DNA from: Gemmatimonadota bacterium
GTDB taxonomy: Bacteria; Gemmatimonadota; Gemmatimonadetes; Longimicrobiales; Gaopeijiaceae
Length of the DNA: 36,212 bases
Assembly (NCBI GenBank): GCA_028874995.1
Contig: JAPPGM010000190.1
Coordinates: 1 to 36,212, forward strand
Reading direction: 5' to 3'
Part shown: piece after piece, positions 17,555-25,598 of the stretch
Layout: the number at the start of each line of letters is the position of its first letter
How positions within the stretch are numbered: the stretch's first letter is position 1
Program-made: the position numbers and the translations under genes
Notes under the pieces: generated by a model
The model's database searches: none
Told to the model about the DNA's origin: nothing
The model's input: only the letters and a program-made list of their open reading frames with translations

Positions 17555-19108
17555 ATGCCGGGAGGGGCCGCCCCTTCCATAGGTTCCCGCCGCTTGCTCG
17601 AATCCGTACTGGTCGCCAACCGGGGCGAAATCGCGCTGCGCGTCATCCGCGGCGCCCGGGAACTCGGGATCCGCACCGTCGCGGTCTTCTCGGAGCCGGA
17701 CCGGGGGTCGCCCCACGTCCTGCACGCCGACGAAGCGTACCCGATCGGACCCGCGCGCGCAGCCGACAGTTACCTGAACGTCGACAGGCTGCTCGAGGTT
17801 GCGCGTCGGGCGGGCGCACGGGCCGTGCATCCGGGGTACGGCTTCCTGGCCGAGCGCGCGGACTTCGCCGCCGCCGTGGAGGAAGCCGGGCTGGTCTTCG
17901 TGGGTCCCGCGGCGGAGACGATCCGCGCCATGGGCGACAAGACCGAGGCCCGCAACCGCATGGAGGCTGCGGGGGTGCCGGTCGTTCCGGGGACGAGCGA
18001 GCCCCTGGGATCCGCGCGGGAGGCGCGCCGGGCGGCGGAGGCGGTGGGATTCCCGGTGGTGTTGAAGGCGGCGGCGGGAGGAGGGGGGAAGGGGATGCGC
18101 GTGGTCGAGCGGCCGGAGGACGCGGCCCGCGCCTTCCGGGCGGCGATGCGCGAGGCGGAGGCCGCGTTCGGCGACGGCCGGGTCTATGTGGAGCGGTTCC
18201 TGGAACGCCCCCGGCATATCGAGGTCCAGCTCTTCGGCGACACCCGCGGCAACGCGGTGCACCTGTTCGAGCGCGAGTGTTCCATCCAGCGCCGCCACCA
18301 GAAGCTGATCGAGGAAGCGCCTTCCGCGCTGCTGGATGAGGACGAGCGGCAGAGCATCGGCGAGGCCGCGGTGCGCGCGGCCCGGGCGGTGGACTACGTC
18401 GGCGCGGGCACCGTCGAGTTCCTCTGCCAGGACGGAGAGTTCTTCTTCCTGGAGATGAACACGCGCCTTCAGGTCGAACACCCGGTCACCGAGATGGTTA
18501 CGGGGGTCGACCTCGTCGAGTGGCAGTTCCGGGTCGCGGCGGGGGAAGCCCTCCCCATGCGGCAGCGGGACATTCCGCTCGTGGGACACGCCATCGAGTG
18601 CCGGATCACCAGCGAGTCTCCCTTCGACGGCTTCCTGCCCGCCACCGGCGTCGTCAACGAACTGGAGCTTCCCGGAGGTCCCGGCGTCCGCTGGGACGGC
18701 GGGATCGCGCGGGGCACGGAGGTCGGCCTCCACTACGATCCGCTGCTGGGCAAGCTGATCGCGCACGGCGCCGACCGAAGGACCGCGGTGCGGCGCATGA
18801 AGGGAGCGCTGGAGGAATTGACGGTCGGGGGAGTCTCCACCAGCGCCCCGCTGCTCAGCCTGATCATGGAGGAAGCGGATTTCCGGGCGGGACGCATCTC
18901 CACCCGCTACCTGGACGAGCACCCCGACCTCTTCCGCGCGGAAATCCCCGTCGCGACGCGGCGAGCGCTGGTGGCCGCGGCCGCGCTCCTCGAGCACGCG
19001 GCACGACCCGGGCGGGCTCCGCCCCGCATTCGCCGCGCGGCCGCACCCCTCTCGCGGTGGGCACGTGCCCGCACGGCCTCCGAGCCCCCCCGTCCGAACG
19101 GCCGATGA
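17555..19108 (+). CDS. Biotin carboxylase subunit (split alpha chain of propionyl/acyl-CoA carboxylase)
   Basis: 517 residues. The biotin carboxylase domain begins at LLESVLVANRGEIALRVIRGARELG (about residue 14). It continues through HPGYGFLAE, the ATP-grasp glycine loop AAAGGGGKGMRVV, ERECSIQRRHQKLIEEAP and EMNTRLQVEHPVTE, to a C-terminal domain ending in STRYLDEHPDLF. These are all the expected ATP, bicarbonate and biotin residues. It carboxylates biotin on the carrier encoded next. The last about 55 residues, rich in Ala and Arg, resemble the start of the linking domain in single-chain PccA/MccA proteins. Together with the following 194-residue protein, total length is about 710, the size of a full alpha chain. 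It overlaps that gene by ATGA. Confidence 0.92.
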   Translation: MPGGAAPSIGSRRLLESVLVANRGEIALRVIRGARELGIRTVAVFSEPDRGSPHVLHADEAYPIGPARAADSYLNVDRLLEVARRAGARAVHPGYGFLAERADFAAAVEEAGLVFVGPAAETIRAMGDKTEARNRMEAAGVPVVPGTSEPLGSAREARRAAEAVGFPVVLKAAAGGGGKGMRVVERPEDAARAFRAAMREAEAAFGDGRVYVERFLERPRHIEVQLFGDTRGNAVHLFERECSIQRRHQKLIEEAPSALLDEDERQSIGEAAVRAARAVDYVGAGTVEFLCQDGEFFFLEMNTRLQVEHPVTEMVTGVDLVEWQFRVAAGEALPMRQRDIPLVGHAIECRITSESPFDGFLPATGVVNELELPGGPGVRWDGGIARGTEVGLHYDPLLGKLIAHGADRRTAVRRMKGALEELTVGGVSTSAPLLSLIMEEADFRAGRISTRYLDEHPDLFRAEIPVATRRALVAAAALLEHAARPGRAPPRIRRAAAPLSRWARARTASEPPRPNGR

Positions 19109-19689
19109 CGCCTACGAACGCGACGTCGCCCGCAGGCTCTCGCTACGTCGTTTCGCTGCTGGGCGAACGGTTCGATGTCGAGGTGCGCTCCGACGGGACC
19201 GTTCTCATCGATGGCCACCCGGTCCACGCCTCGCTCGCCTCCACCGACCTACCGCACCCCGCTGGACGCGGCCGGCCGCATGGGAGCGGAGACGGCTACT
19301 CTCTGCTGCTGGACGGTGCTTCCTTCGCGCTGCTGGCCCACGGCGGCCGGGGCGGAGAGTGGCACTTGGAACTTGATGGCCGCAGCGTCTCGGCCGAGGT
19401 TCTGGATCCGCGTGCGGACCGGGTGCGGCGCCTGTCCGCAACCGCCAGGGCCGGCCCCGGGGTCGCGCCGCTGAAGGCACCCATGCCGGGTCTTGTCGTG
19501 CAGGTTGCCGTGGACGAGGGCCAGGTGGTGGAGGCGGGCGAAACGATCCTGATCGTGGAGGCGATGAAGATGGAGAACGAACTGCGCGCGCCCGCCGCCG
19601 CCCGGGTGAAGCGCCTGCTGGCGGTACCCGGCGCCGCCGTCGAGAAGGGACAGCTGCTCGCGGAGTTCGCGGAAGTGGAGGAAGCGTGA
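19105..19689 (+). CDS. Biotin carboxyl carrier protein with partial BT-like domain
   Basis: 194 residues from an ATG overlapping the preceding stop (ATGA). Residues about 12-115 are beta-rich and resemble the linker (BT) domain of acyl-CoA carboxylase alpha chains: [49 protein letters not shown]. Residues about 122-190 form the biotinyl domain: [23 protein letters not shown], then EAMKMEN with the biotin attachment Lys155, then LLAEFAEVE. It shuttles carboxybiotin between the carboxylase and the carboxyltransferase. It overlaps the mutase gene by GTGA. It may be the second half of a broken or frameshift-expressed alpha chain. Confidence 0.9.
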   Translation: MTPTNATSPAGSRYVVSLLGERFDVEVRSDGTVLIDGHPVHASLASTDLPHPAGRGRPHGSGDGYSLLLDGASFALLAHGGRGGEWHLELDGRSVSAEVLDPRADRVRRLSATARAGPGVAPLKAPMPGLVVQVAVDEGQVVEAGETILIVEAMKMENELRAPAAARVKRLLAVPGAAVEKGQLLAEFAEVEEA

Positions 19690-21233
19690 GCCGGACGGAC
19701 GGAGACCCGTTCTTCGACGCGCTCCCCGAGGGCTTCCGGGCCGGGGAGGATCTGGGCGCGCCGGGAGACTTCCCCTTCACCCGGGGCGTCTACCGCACCA
19801 TGTACCGGGGACGCCGCTGGACGATGCGCCAGTACGCCGGCTTCGGCACGGCCGAGGAAACCAACGCACGCTACCACTTCCTCCTGAACCGGGGCACGAC
19901 CGGTCTCTCGGTCGCCTTCGACCTGCCCACGCAGATGGGCTACGACTCCGACGCCCCGATGGCGGCCGGCGAGGTCGGCCGCGCCGGCGTCGCGATCGAC
20001 ACCCTCGCCGACATGCGAGCCCTCCTGCGGGGCATCGACCTCGGCGCGGTCTCGTGCTCCATGACCATCAACGCGACCGCCCCGGTCCTGCTCGCGCTCT
20101 ATACCGCCGTCGCCGACGAAACAGGCGTACCCCGCGACCGGCTGCGGGGCACCGTCCAGAACGACATCCTCAAGGAGTACGTCGCGCGGGGAACCTACAT
20201 CTATCCGGTCCGGCCCTCGCTCCGCCTGGTCAGCGACCTCATGGCCTTCTGCGCCGCCGAACTGCCGCGCTGGAACACCATCTCGGTCTCCGGCTACCAC
20301 ATCCGCGAGGCCGGCTCGACCGCCGCACAGGAAGTCGCCTTCACCCTGGCCAACGGCGTCGAGTACGTGCGCCACGCACTTGCCCGCGGCATCGAGCTGG
20401 AGGACTTCGCGCCCCGCGTCTCCTTCTTCTTCGCGGCCCACAACGACCTTCTCGAGGAGGTCGCCAAGTTCCGCGCGGCCCGCCGCGTTTGGGCCCGCCT
20501 CATGAGGGAGCGCTTCGGCGCCTCGGACCGTTCGTGCCGCCTTCGCTTCCACACCCAGACCGGCGGCTCCACGCTGACCGCCCAGCAGCCCCTCAACAAC
20601 GTGGTGCGCGTCACCGTTCAGGCGCTGGCGGGCGTCCTGGGCGGCACCCAGTCGCTGCACACGAACGGCTACGACGAGGCGCTGGCGCTGCCGGGCGCAC
20701 AGGCCGCGGCCCTCGCGCTCCGCACCCAGCAGATCCTGGCCGAGGAATCGGGGGTGGCCGACTGGGCCGATCCCCTGGGCGGGAGCTTCCTGGTGGAGCA
20801 TCTGACCGGCCGCATCGAGAAGGAGGCCCTCGCAACCATGGCCCGGATCGAGGAGATGGGCGGGTCTTCGGGGGCCATCGACTTCATGCGGGAGGAGATC
20901 CATCGCGCCGCCTACCGGCACCAGCTGGAGGTCGAGGCCGGGACAAGAGTGGTCGTCGGGGTGAACCGGTACGAATCGGACGACGCGCACGAACCGCCTT
21001 CGGGGCCGGACTTCCGGGAGCTCGAGGCACGCCAGGCCGCTGCGCTGGCAGCGTTCAGAACCGGGCGCGACGTGGTGGCGGTCGGGCGGGGGCTGAGCGC
21101 GATCCGGCAGACCGCCGCCGGCGACGACAATCTGCTCCCGGCCATGGTCGCGGCCGTGAAGGACGGAGTCACCCTCGGCGAGATCAGCGATACGCTGCGC
21201 GCCGTGTGGGGGACGTACGACAATCCGCGTTGA
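19686..21233 (+). CDS. Methylmalonyl-CoA mutase, catalytic subunit lacking the cobalamin domain
   Basis: 515 residues from a GTG at 19686 overlapping the previous stop. The acyl-CoA mutase TIM barrel is complete: [86 protein letters not shown] (the His next to Tyr is the conserved catalytic pair), [20 protein letters not shown], and [13 protein letters not shown]. The chain stops before the roughly 130-residue DxHxxG cobalamin-binding domain, so that subunit must be encoded elsewhere, as in two-part archaeal and some bacterial mutases. It rearranges methylmalonyl-CoA to succinyl-CoA. Its link to the carboxylase supports propionyl-CoA assimilation. Specificity for methylmalonyl over isobutyryl-CoA is likely but not proven. 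Confidence 0.92.
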   Translation: MSRTDGDPFFDALPEGFRAGEDLGAPGDFPFTRGVYRTMYRGRRWTMRQYAGFGTAEETNARYHFLLNRGTTGLSVAFDLPTQMGYDSDAPMAAGEVGRAGVAIDTLADMRALLRGIDLGAVSCSMTINATAPVLLALYTAVADETGVPRDRLRGTVQNDILKEYVARGTYIYPVRPSLRLVSDLMAFCAAELPRWNTISVSGYHIREAGSTAAQEVAFTLANGVEYVRHALARGIELEDFAPRVSFFFAAHNDLLEEVAKFRAARRVWARLMRERFGASDRSCRLRFHTQTGGSTLTAQQPLNNVVRVTVQALAGVLGGTQSLHTNGYDEALALPGAQAAALALRTQQILAEESGVADWADPLGGSFLVEHLTGRIEKEALATMARIEEMGGSSGAIDFMREEIHRAAYRHQLEVEAGTRVVVGVNRYESDDAHEPPSGPDFRELEARQAAALAAFRTGRDVVAVGRGLSAIRQTAAGDDNLLPAMVAAVKDGVTLGEISDTLRAVWGTYDNPR

Positions 21234-21369
21234 GGGAGTGGGGCCGGGCGGGTGAATCCGCGCCGGGGCCGGATCGGTCCGTCGCGAAGCGGACTGCGCA
21301 CCGATGTTATTTTTCAGGGCCAGGGAGCCCTTTCGACCGTTCACACAACGGATGCCGGACCGGCACCAG

Positions 21370-21753
21370 ATGCCCACCTACGACTACAGATGCCGCGCCT
21401 GCGGCCGCGATTTCGAAGTCTTCCAGAGGATGAGCGACAAGCCGGGGGCCTCCTGTCCGGAGTGCGGTCGCGGCGCCGAACGGCTGATCTCGGGAGGAGC
21501 CGGCCTGCTCTTCAAGGGTGACGGGTTCTATATCACCGACTACCGGTCGGACGAGTACCGCAAGAAGGCGCGCGAGGAGACCGGCGCAGGCTCGGAGGAG
21601 AAGGCGGAGAGCGCCGCTGACGCGAAGGGCGGGTCGGATTCGCCGGGTGGGACCGCGGGGCCGGCGCCCGTGAAGGAGCAGGGCGGGGGCGGAACCTCGT
21701 CCGCTTCCCGCACGGACTCGGCCAACGGTCACGCGGGCGGGAAGGGCGCCTGA
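21370..21753 (+). CDS. FmdB-type zinc-ribbon regulatory protein
   Basis: 127 residues. The start at 21370 (MPTYDYRCRACGRDFEVFQ) matches the nearly invariant family N-terminus; ATGs at 21304 and 21352 would add unrelated residues. Two Cys-x2-Cys knuckles, CRAC at about 8-11 and CPEC at about 29-32, form a rubredoxin-like zinc ribbon. GSGLLFKG-like sequence (GGAGLLFKGDGFYITDYRS) follows, as in the FmdB/CxxC family. After about residue 65 the chain is low complexity (Glu, Ala, Gly, Ser), probably disordered. The family is often called regulatory but its biochemical function is not established. It lies five bases before argS, so co-transcription is likely. Confidence 0.85.
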   Translation: MPTYDYRCRACGRDFEVFQRMSDKPGASCPECGRGAERLISGGAGLLFKGDGFYITDYRSDEYRKKAREETGAGSEEKAESAADAKGGSDSPGGTAGPAPVKEQGGGGTSSASRTDSANGHAGGKGA

Positions 21754-21758
21754 CCGGC

Positions 21759-23447
21759 ATGTACACGGAACGCATCTCGGACGCGCTGCGCGAGGCCGCC
21801 AGCGGGTGGGGCGTCGACGACGTGCGCTTCCGCCTTGACCGGCCCAAGGAGGCCTCGCACGGCGACCTCGCGTCGAATATCGCGCTCGCGCTCGCCGCGC
21901 GCCTCAAGCGTCCGCCCCGGGACATCGCGGGGGATCTGGCCCGGCGCCTGGCCGGCATTGCGGGCGTGGAACGGATCGAGGTCGCGGGACCCGGGTTTCT
22001 GAATTTCTTTCTCGAGGCCGGCGCGGTGGGCGGAGTGCTGCACCGCATCGTCACGGCGGGATCCGGGTACGGAAGGAACGAAGACGGCGCGGGACGCCGC
22101 ATCATGGTCGAGTTCGTCTCGGCCAACCCGACCGGGCCGCTCCACCTCGGACACGGCCGCCAGGCCGCGCTGGGGGACGTGATCGCGCGCTTGCTCGACT
22201 GGTCCGGCTGGGATGTGCACCGCGAATTCTACTTCAACGACGCGGGCCGCCAAATCTCCCGCCTGGCCGAATCCGTGCGGGCGAGGTACAGGCAGCTGCT
22301 CGGCCACGACGATCCGGTCCCCGAGGGCGGCTACCACGGCGAGTACGTCGTCGAGATCGCGGGCGCCTTCCTGGAGCGCGAGGGCGACCGGTACGAGAAC
22401 GACGGCGACGAGGCCGCGCTGGAGGCCATGCGCAGCTTCGCGGTGGGCGTCCTGCGCGACGAGCAGAAGCGGGATCTGGCGGGTTTCAAGGTCCACTTCG
22501 ACGAGTACTACTCGGAGAGAAGCCTCTATTCCGACGGGCGCGTCAAGGTGACGATCGAGGCCCTGGATGCGACCGGCCTCACCTACCACCGGGACGGCGC
22601 GCTCTGGCTCCGAACCACCCGCTTCGGCGATCAGAAGGATCGGGTCATGGTCAAGCGCGACGGGTCGCCCACCTATTTCCTGCCCGACGTGGCCTACCAC
22701 ATGAACAAGTGGGAGCGCGGCTTCCACGAGGTCGTCAACGTCCAGGGGTCCGACCATCACGGTACGGTCGACCGGGTCCGCGCGGGTCTGCAGGCGCTGG
22801 GGCGCCCCGCCGGCTACCCCGAGTACGTGCTGCACCAGATGGTGACCGTGGAGCGCGGCGGCGAGGAGGTGCGGTTCTCCAAGCGGGCCGGCTCGTACAC
22901 CACGCTCGGCGAACTGTCCGCCGAGGTCGGGGCCGACGTGGCGCGCTACTTCTTTCTCATGCGCCGCCCCGAGGCGCACCTCACCTTCGACCTCGACCTG
23001 GCGCTGGACGAGTCCGACAAGAACCCGGTCTACAAGGTCAAGTACGCGCACGCCCGGCTCTGCCGGCTTGAAAAGCTGGCCCGCGAAAGGGGATGGGACG
23101 TCCCGGACGAGTCGTCCGCGCCACGCGCCGATGCCTCGCTGCTGCGGGCGTCCGCCGAGAGGGAGCTGACCAAACAGCTGGGTGAGTTTCCGGGGTTCCT
23201 CCGGCGGGCCGCGTCCGGCCGCACACCGCACGTGGTGTGCGACTACCTGGAGCGGACCGCCGGGCTGGTCAATTCGTGGTATCAGTCGGGACACCCGACC
23301 CGCAACCCGGGGCTGGCGGCGCTGGTGGAGGACGCCGGGCTGCGCGACGCCCGCCTCACCCTGGCGCTGGCGGCGCGCACCGTGCTCCACAACGGGCTGG
23401 CGGTGCTGGGCATCGAGGCGCCGGAGCGAATGGTGCGGGATGAGTAG
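21759..23447 (+). CDS. argS: Arginyl-tRNA synthetase
   Basis: 562 residues, normal for class I ArgRS. An N-terminal additional domain (about 1-95) precedes VEFVSANPTGPLHLGHGRQA. Here HLGHG (about 129-133) is the HIGH signature. YFNDAGRQISRLAESV and SPTYFLPDVAYHMNKWERG follow, then NVQGSDHHGTVDRV. VRFSKRAGS stands in the KMSKS position, a variant common in ArgRS. The anticodon-binding helical domain closes the chain (YAHARLCRLEKLARERGW, then LAARTVLHNGLAVLGIEAPERM). It charges tRNA-Arg with arginine in the cytoplasm. The start ATG follows the FmdB gene closely. No truncation. Confidence 0.96.
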   Translation: MYTERISDALREAASGWGVDDVRFRLDRPKEASHGDLASNIALALAARLKRPPRDIAGDLARRLAGIAGVERIEVAGPGFLNFFLEAGAVGGVLHRIVTAGSGYGRNEDGAGRRIMVEFVSANPTGPLHLGHGRQAALGDVIARLLDWSGWDVHREFYFNDAGRQISRLAESVRARYRQLLGHDDPVPEGGYHGEYVVEIAGAFLEREGDRYENDGDEAALEAMRSFAVGVLRDEQKRDLAGFKVHFDEYYSERSLYSDGRVKVTIEALDATGLTYHRDGALWLRTTRFGDQKDRVMVKRDGSPTYFLPDVAYHMNKWERGFHEVVNVQGSDHHGTVDRVRAGLQALGRPAGYPEYVLHQMVTVERGGEEVRFSKRAGSYTTLGELSAEVGADVARYFFLMRRPEAHLTFDLDLALDESDKNPVYKVKYAHARLCRLEKLARERGWDVPDESSAPRADASLLRASAERELTKQLGEFPGFLRRAASGRTPHVVCDYLERTAGLVNSWYQSGHPTRNPGLAALVEDAGLRDARLTLALAARTVLHNGLAVLGIEAPERMVRDE

Positions 23448-23461
23448 GGATACCGTACTTG

Positions 23462-23580
23462 GACAGATTCTACCGGGAATCTGTCACGGAATCTGTCACG
23501 AGGGCTCCTGGGGCCCCGGAAGGCATCCCTTCGGCTCCTCTCCAACCATCGATGCGGACAGATAGTATGCGGATTCTGTC
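23462..23580 (+). promoter_or_regulatory. Cluster of GACAGA/TCTGTC elements before the sugar kinase
   Basis: Five elements in 119 bases: GACAGATTC (23462-23470), GAATCTGTC (23477-23485), GAATCTGTC (23489-23497), GACAGA (23557-23562) and GATTCTGTC (23572-23580). The first two form a perfect 9-bp inverted repeat with a 6-nt spacer. The second and third lie in a perfect 12-bp tandem repeat (23476-23499). The last pair flanks the kinase start codon at 23567. This looks like an operator set or a structured leader; no regulator is identified. Confidence 0.5.
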
Positions 23581-24493
23581 AGTGGGAAGCGTGGCGCTGG
23601 ACGCCGTCGAGACCTCCGAGGGCAGCGTGGACGGTGTGATCGGAGGCTCGGCGGTCTTCTTCAGCGCCGCCGCCTCACTGCTCACGCGGGTGCGCGTCGT
23701 CGGCGTGGTCGGCGACGACTATCCGCTCGCGCGGCTTCGCTTCCTGCGCGAACGGGGCGTGGACTTCACCGGACTCGCGCGGCTTCCGGGCGAGAGCTTC
23801 TTCTGGGCCGGCCGCTACAGCGACGACTTCCGCAGCCGCGAGACCACCCTGACCCGCCTGGGCGTCTTCGCCTCCTTCGACCCGGTGGTCCCGGCCCGGT
23901 ACCGTGACTCGAAATACGTCTTTCTTGGCAACATCGACCCGGAACTCCAGCTCGGGGTGCTGGACCAGGTGTGGGCGCCCGAACTGGTTGCGGCCGACAC
24001 CATGAACTACTGGATCGAACGCACACCGGACCCGCTCATGCGGGTGCTGGCCCGCCTGGACGTCCTCCTGGTGAACGACGAGGAGGCGTGCCAGCTGGCG
24101 GGCGAGGACGATCTGGCCAGGGCCGCCCGCTGGATCCGGCGGCACGGCCCCACCCTCGTCGTCGTCAAGCGGGGCGAGGACGGTGCCGTTCTCTTTGCGG
24201 ACGGCTGGACGTTTTCCTGTCCCGCCTTCCCGGTTGCGCGGATCACCGACCCGACCGGCGCGGGTGACGCCTTCGCCGGGGGTTTCCTCGGCCACCTCGC
24301 CCGCACGGGGTCCCGCGATGCGGCGGCGTTGCGCGCGGCGACCATGTACGGGGCTGCCACCGGCTCCTGCGCCGTCGAGGCCTTCTCGGTCGACCGCTTT
24401 CGGACGCTGACGCCGGGAGAACTGGAAGATCGCGTGCGGGTGCTGGATGCCAGGGTCGCCGCGGGGCCGCAACTCGCCGCGGCACGCCAATGA
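23567..24493 (+). CDS. PfkB-family carbohydrate kinase
   Basis: 308 residues. The start at 23567 gives MRILSVGSVALDAVET, the usual first strand of PfkB kinases; an ATG at 23552 or the open frame from 23459 adds unrelated residues. GGSAVFFSAAASLLT is the substrate-binding glycine region, NDEEACQLAGE lies mid-protein, and DPTGAGDAFAGGFLGHLA (about residues 223-240) is the family signature with the catalytic Asp and anion hole. The family phosphorylates sugars or nucleosides with ATP. The substrate (ribose, adenosine, fructose or other) cannot be told. Ribosome site weak. Adjacent purM hints at purine or ribose metabolism, but this is inference. Confidence 0.87.
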   Translation: MRILSVGSVALDAVETSEGSVDGVIGGSAVFFSAAASLLTRVRVVGVVGDDYPLARLRFLRERGVDFTGLARLPGESFFWAGRYSDDFRSRETTLTRLGVFASFDPVVPARYRDSKYVFLGNIDPELQLGVLDQVWAPELVAADTMNYWIERTPDPLMRVLARLDVLLVNDEEACQLAGEDDLARAARWIRRHGPTLVVVKRGEDGAVLFADGWTFSCPAFPVARITDPTGAGDAFAGGFLGHLARTGSRDAAALRAATMYGAATGSCAVEAFSVDRFRTLTPGELEDRVRVLDARVAAGPQLAAARQ

Positions 24494-24506
24494 TCGGGGG
24501 ACACTC

Positions 24507-25598
24507 ATGAAGGACTCGCTGACGTACCGGGACGCGGGCGTCGACCTGGACGCGGCCGACCGGGCAAAGCGCACGCTCGGCCCGCTCCTCGCCGCCGCCG
24601 CCGACGAGAACACGCTTTCCGGTCTCGGAGCCTTCGGGGGGCTGTACGCCGTGCCGCAGGGCCTCGCCGAACCCGTGCTGGTGTCGAGCGCGGACGGTGT
24701 CGGCACGAAGCTGAAGGTGGCTTTCCTGACCGGCCGTCACGACACGGTGGGGCGCGACCTGGTCAACCACTGCGTCAACGACATCCTGGTCCAGGGCGCC
24801 CGGCCGCTCTTCTTCCTGGACTACCTGGCGACCGGCGAGATGGACGAGGGCGTGGTGTCGGAGGTGGTGGGGGGGGTCGCGGCGGCGTGCCGCGGGAACG
24901 GGTGCGCCCTGCTCGGCGGCGAGACCGCGCAGATGCCCGACTTCTACGCGCCCGGCGAGTACGATCTGGCCGGCTTCGTGGTGGGCGTGGTGGAGCGCGC
25001 CCGCCTCGTGGACGGATCCGCCGTGCGTCCGGGAGACCGGCTCGTCGCTCTCCGCTCCTCGGGTCTGCACACCAACGGCTTCACCCTGGCCCGCACCATC
25101 GTCTTCGACCGCATGGGCCTGAGTGTCGACGACCGGTTCCCCGGCGAGGACGCGTCGGCCGGGGAAGTGCTGCTGCGGGTGCACCGGTCCTACCTGGCGC
25201 GGTTGTGGCCCCTGCTCGAGCGTGGGTGGATTCGGGCGATGGCGCATGTGACCGGCGGGGGGATCGCGGGCAATCTGCCGCGGGTCCTGCCCGAAGGGCT
25301 GGGCGCGCGCATCGACCGCGGTTCGTGGAGGGTTCCGAACGTCTTCCTCCAGCTCGCGGAGGGGGGGGGTGTGGCGCTGTCCGAGATGTTCCGCGTCTTC
25401 AACATGGGGGTCGGCATGATCGTGGTGGTGTCGCCATCGCGCGAGGCGGAGGTGCTGCGGGCGCTCGGCGGCGAGGCGTGGGGCGTGGGCGAAGTGGTGG
25501 ACGGCGACGGCGTGGAACTCGTGGGAGGGGATTGGGCATCGGCGGGTGGACCGAGGTACGGTGGCGGACGTGCAGCCATGGCCGGAGGAGACCGGTGA
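24507..25598 (+). CDS. purM: Phosphoribosylformylglycinamidine cyclo-ligase
   Basis: 363 residues. The ATG at 24507 has GGGGGA about six bases upstream and begins SLTYRDAGVDLDAADRAKR, matching the family. SSADGVGTKLKVAF, DLVNHCVNDILVQGARPLFFLDYLATG, LLGGETAQMPDFY, LRSSGLHTNGFTLAR and HVTGGGIAGNLPRVLP cover the whole AIR synthetase fold. It closes the imidazole ring in the fifth step of purine synthesis using ATP. The final about 25 residues (GGDWASAGGPRYGG and on) are a Gly-rich tail. Two long G-runs (8 G at 24869-24876, 9 G at 25361-25369) lie within the gene without breaking the frame. The stop overlaps the next start by one base (TGATG). Confidence 0.95.
   Translation: MKDSLTYRDAGVDLDAADRAKRTLGPLLAAAADENTLSGLGAFGGLYAVPQGLAEPVLVSSADGVGTKLKVAFLTGRHDTVGRDLVNHCVNDILVQGARPLFFLDYLATGEMDEGVVSEVVGGVAAACRGNGCALLGGETAQMPDFYAPGEYDLAGFVVGVVERARLVDGSAVRPGDRLVALRSSGLHTNGFTLARTIVFDRMGLSVDDRFPGEDASAGEVLLRVHRSYLARLWPLLERGWIRAMAHVTGGGIAGNLPRVLPEGLGARIDRGSWRVPNVFLQLAEGGGVALSEMFRVFNMGVGMIVVVSPSREAEVLRALGGEAWGVGEVVDGDGVELVGGDWASAGGPRYGGGRAAMAGGDR

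Noticed and set aside
19296-21377. Minus-strand open frame of 693 codons opposite the mutase gene
   Set aside because: Antisense shadow of a gene with full mutase motifs; no recognisable protein features.
23462-23485. Intrinsic terminator of argS
   Set aside because: The 9-bp inverted repeat is not followed by a T-tract, and its core recurs three more times, which suits an operator better.
23459-23566. N-terminal extension of the sugar kinase through the repeat array
   Set aside because: The encoded ESVTESVT segment is unlike PfkB kinases, and MRILSVGS at 23567 is the normal N-terminus.
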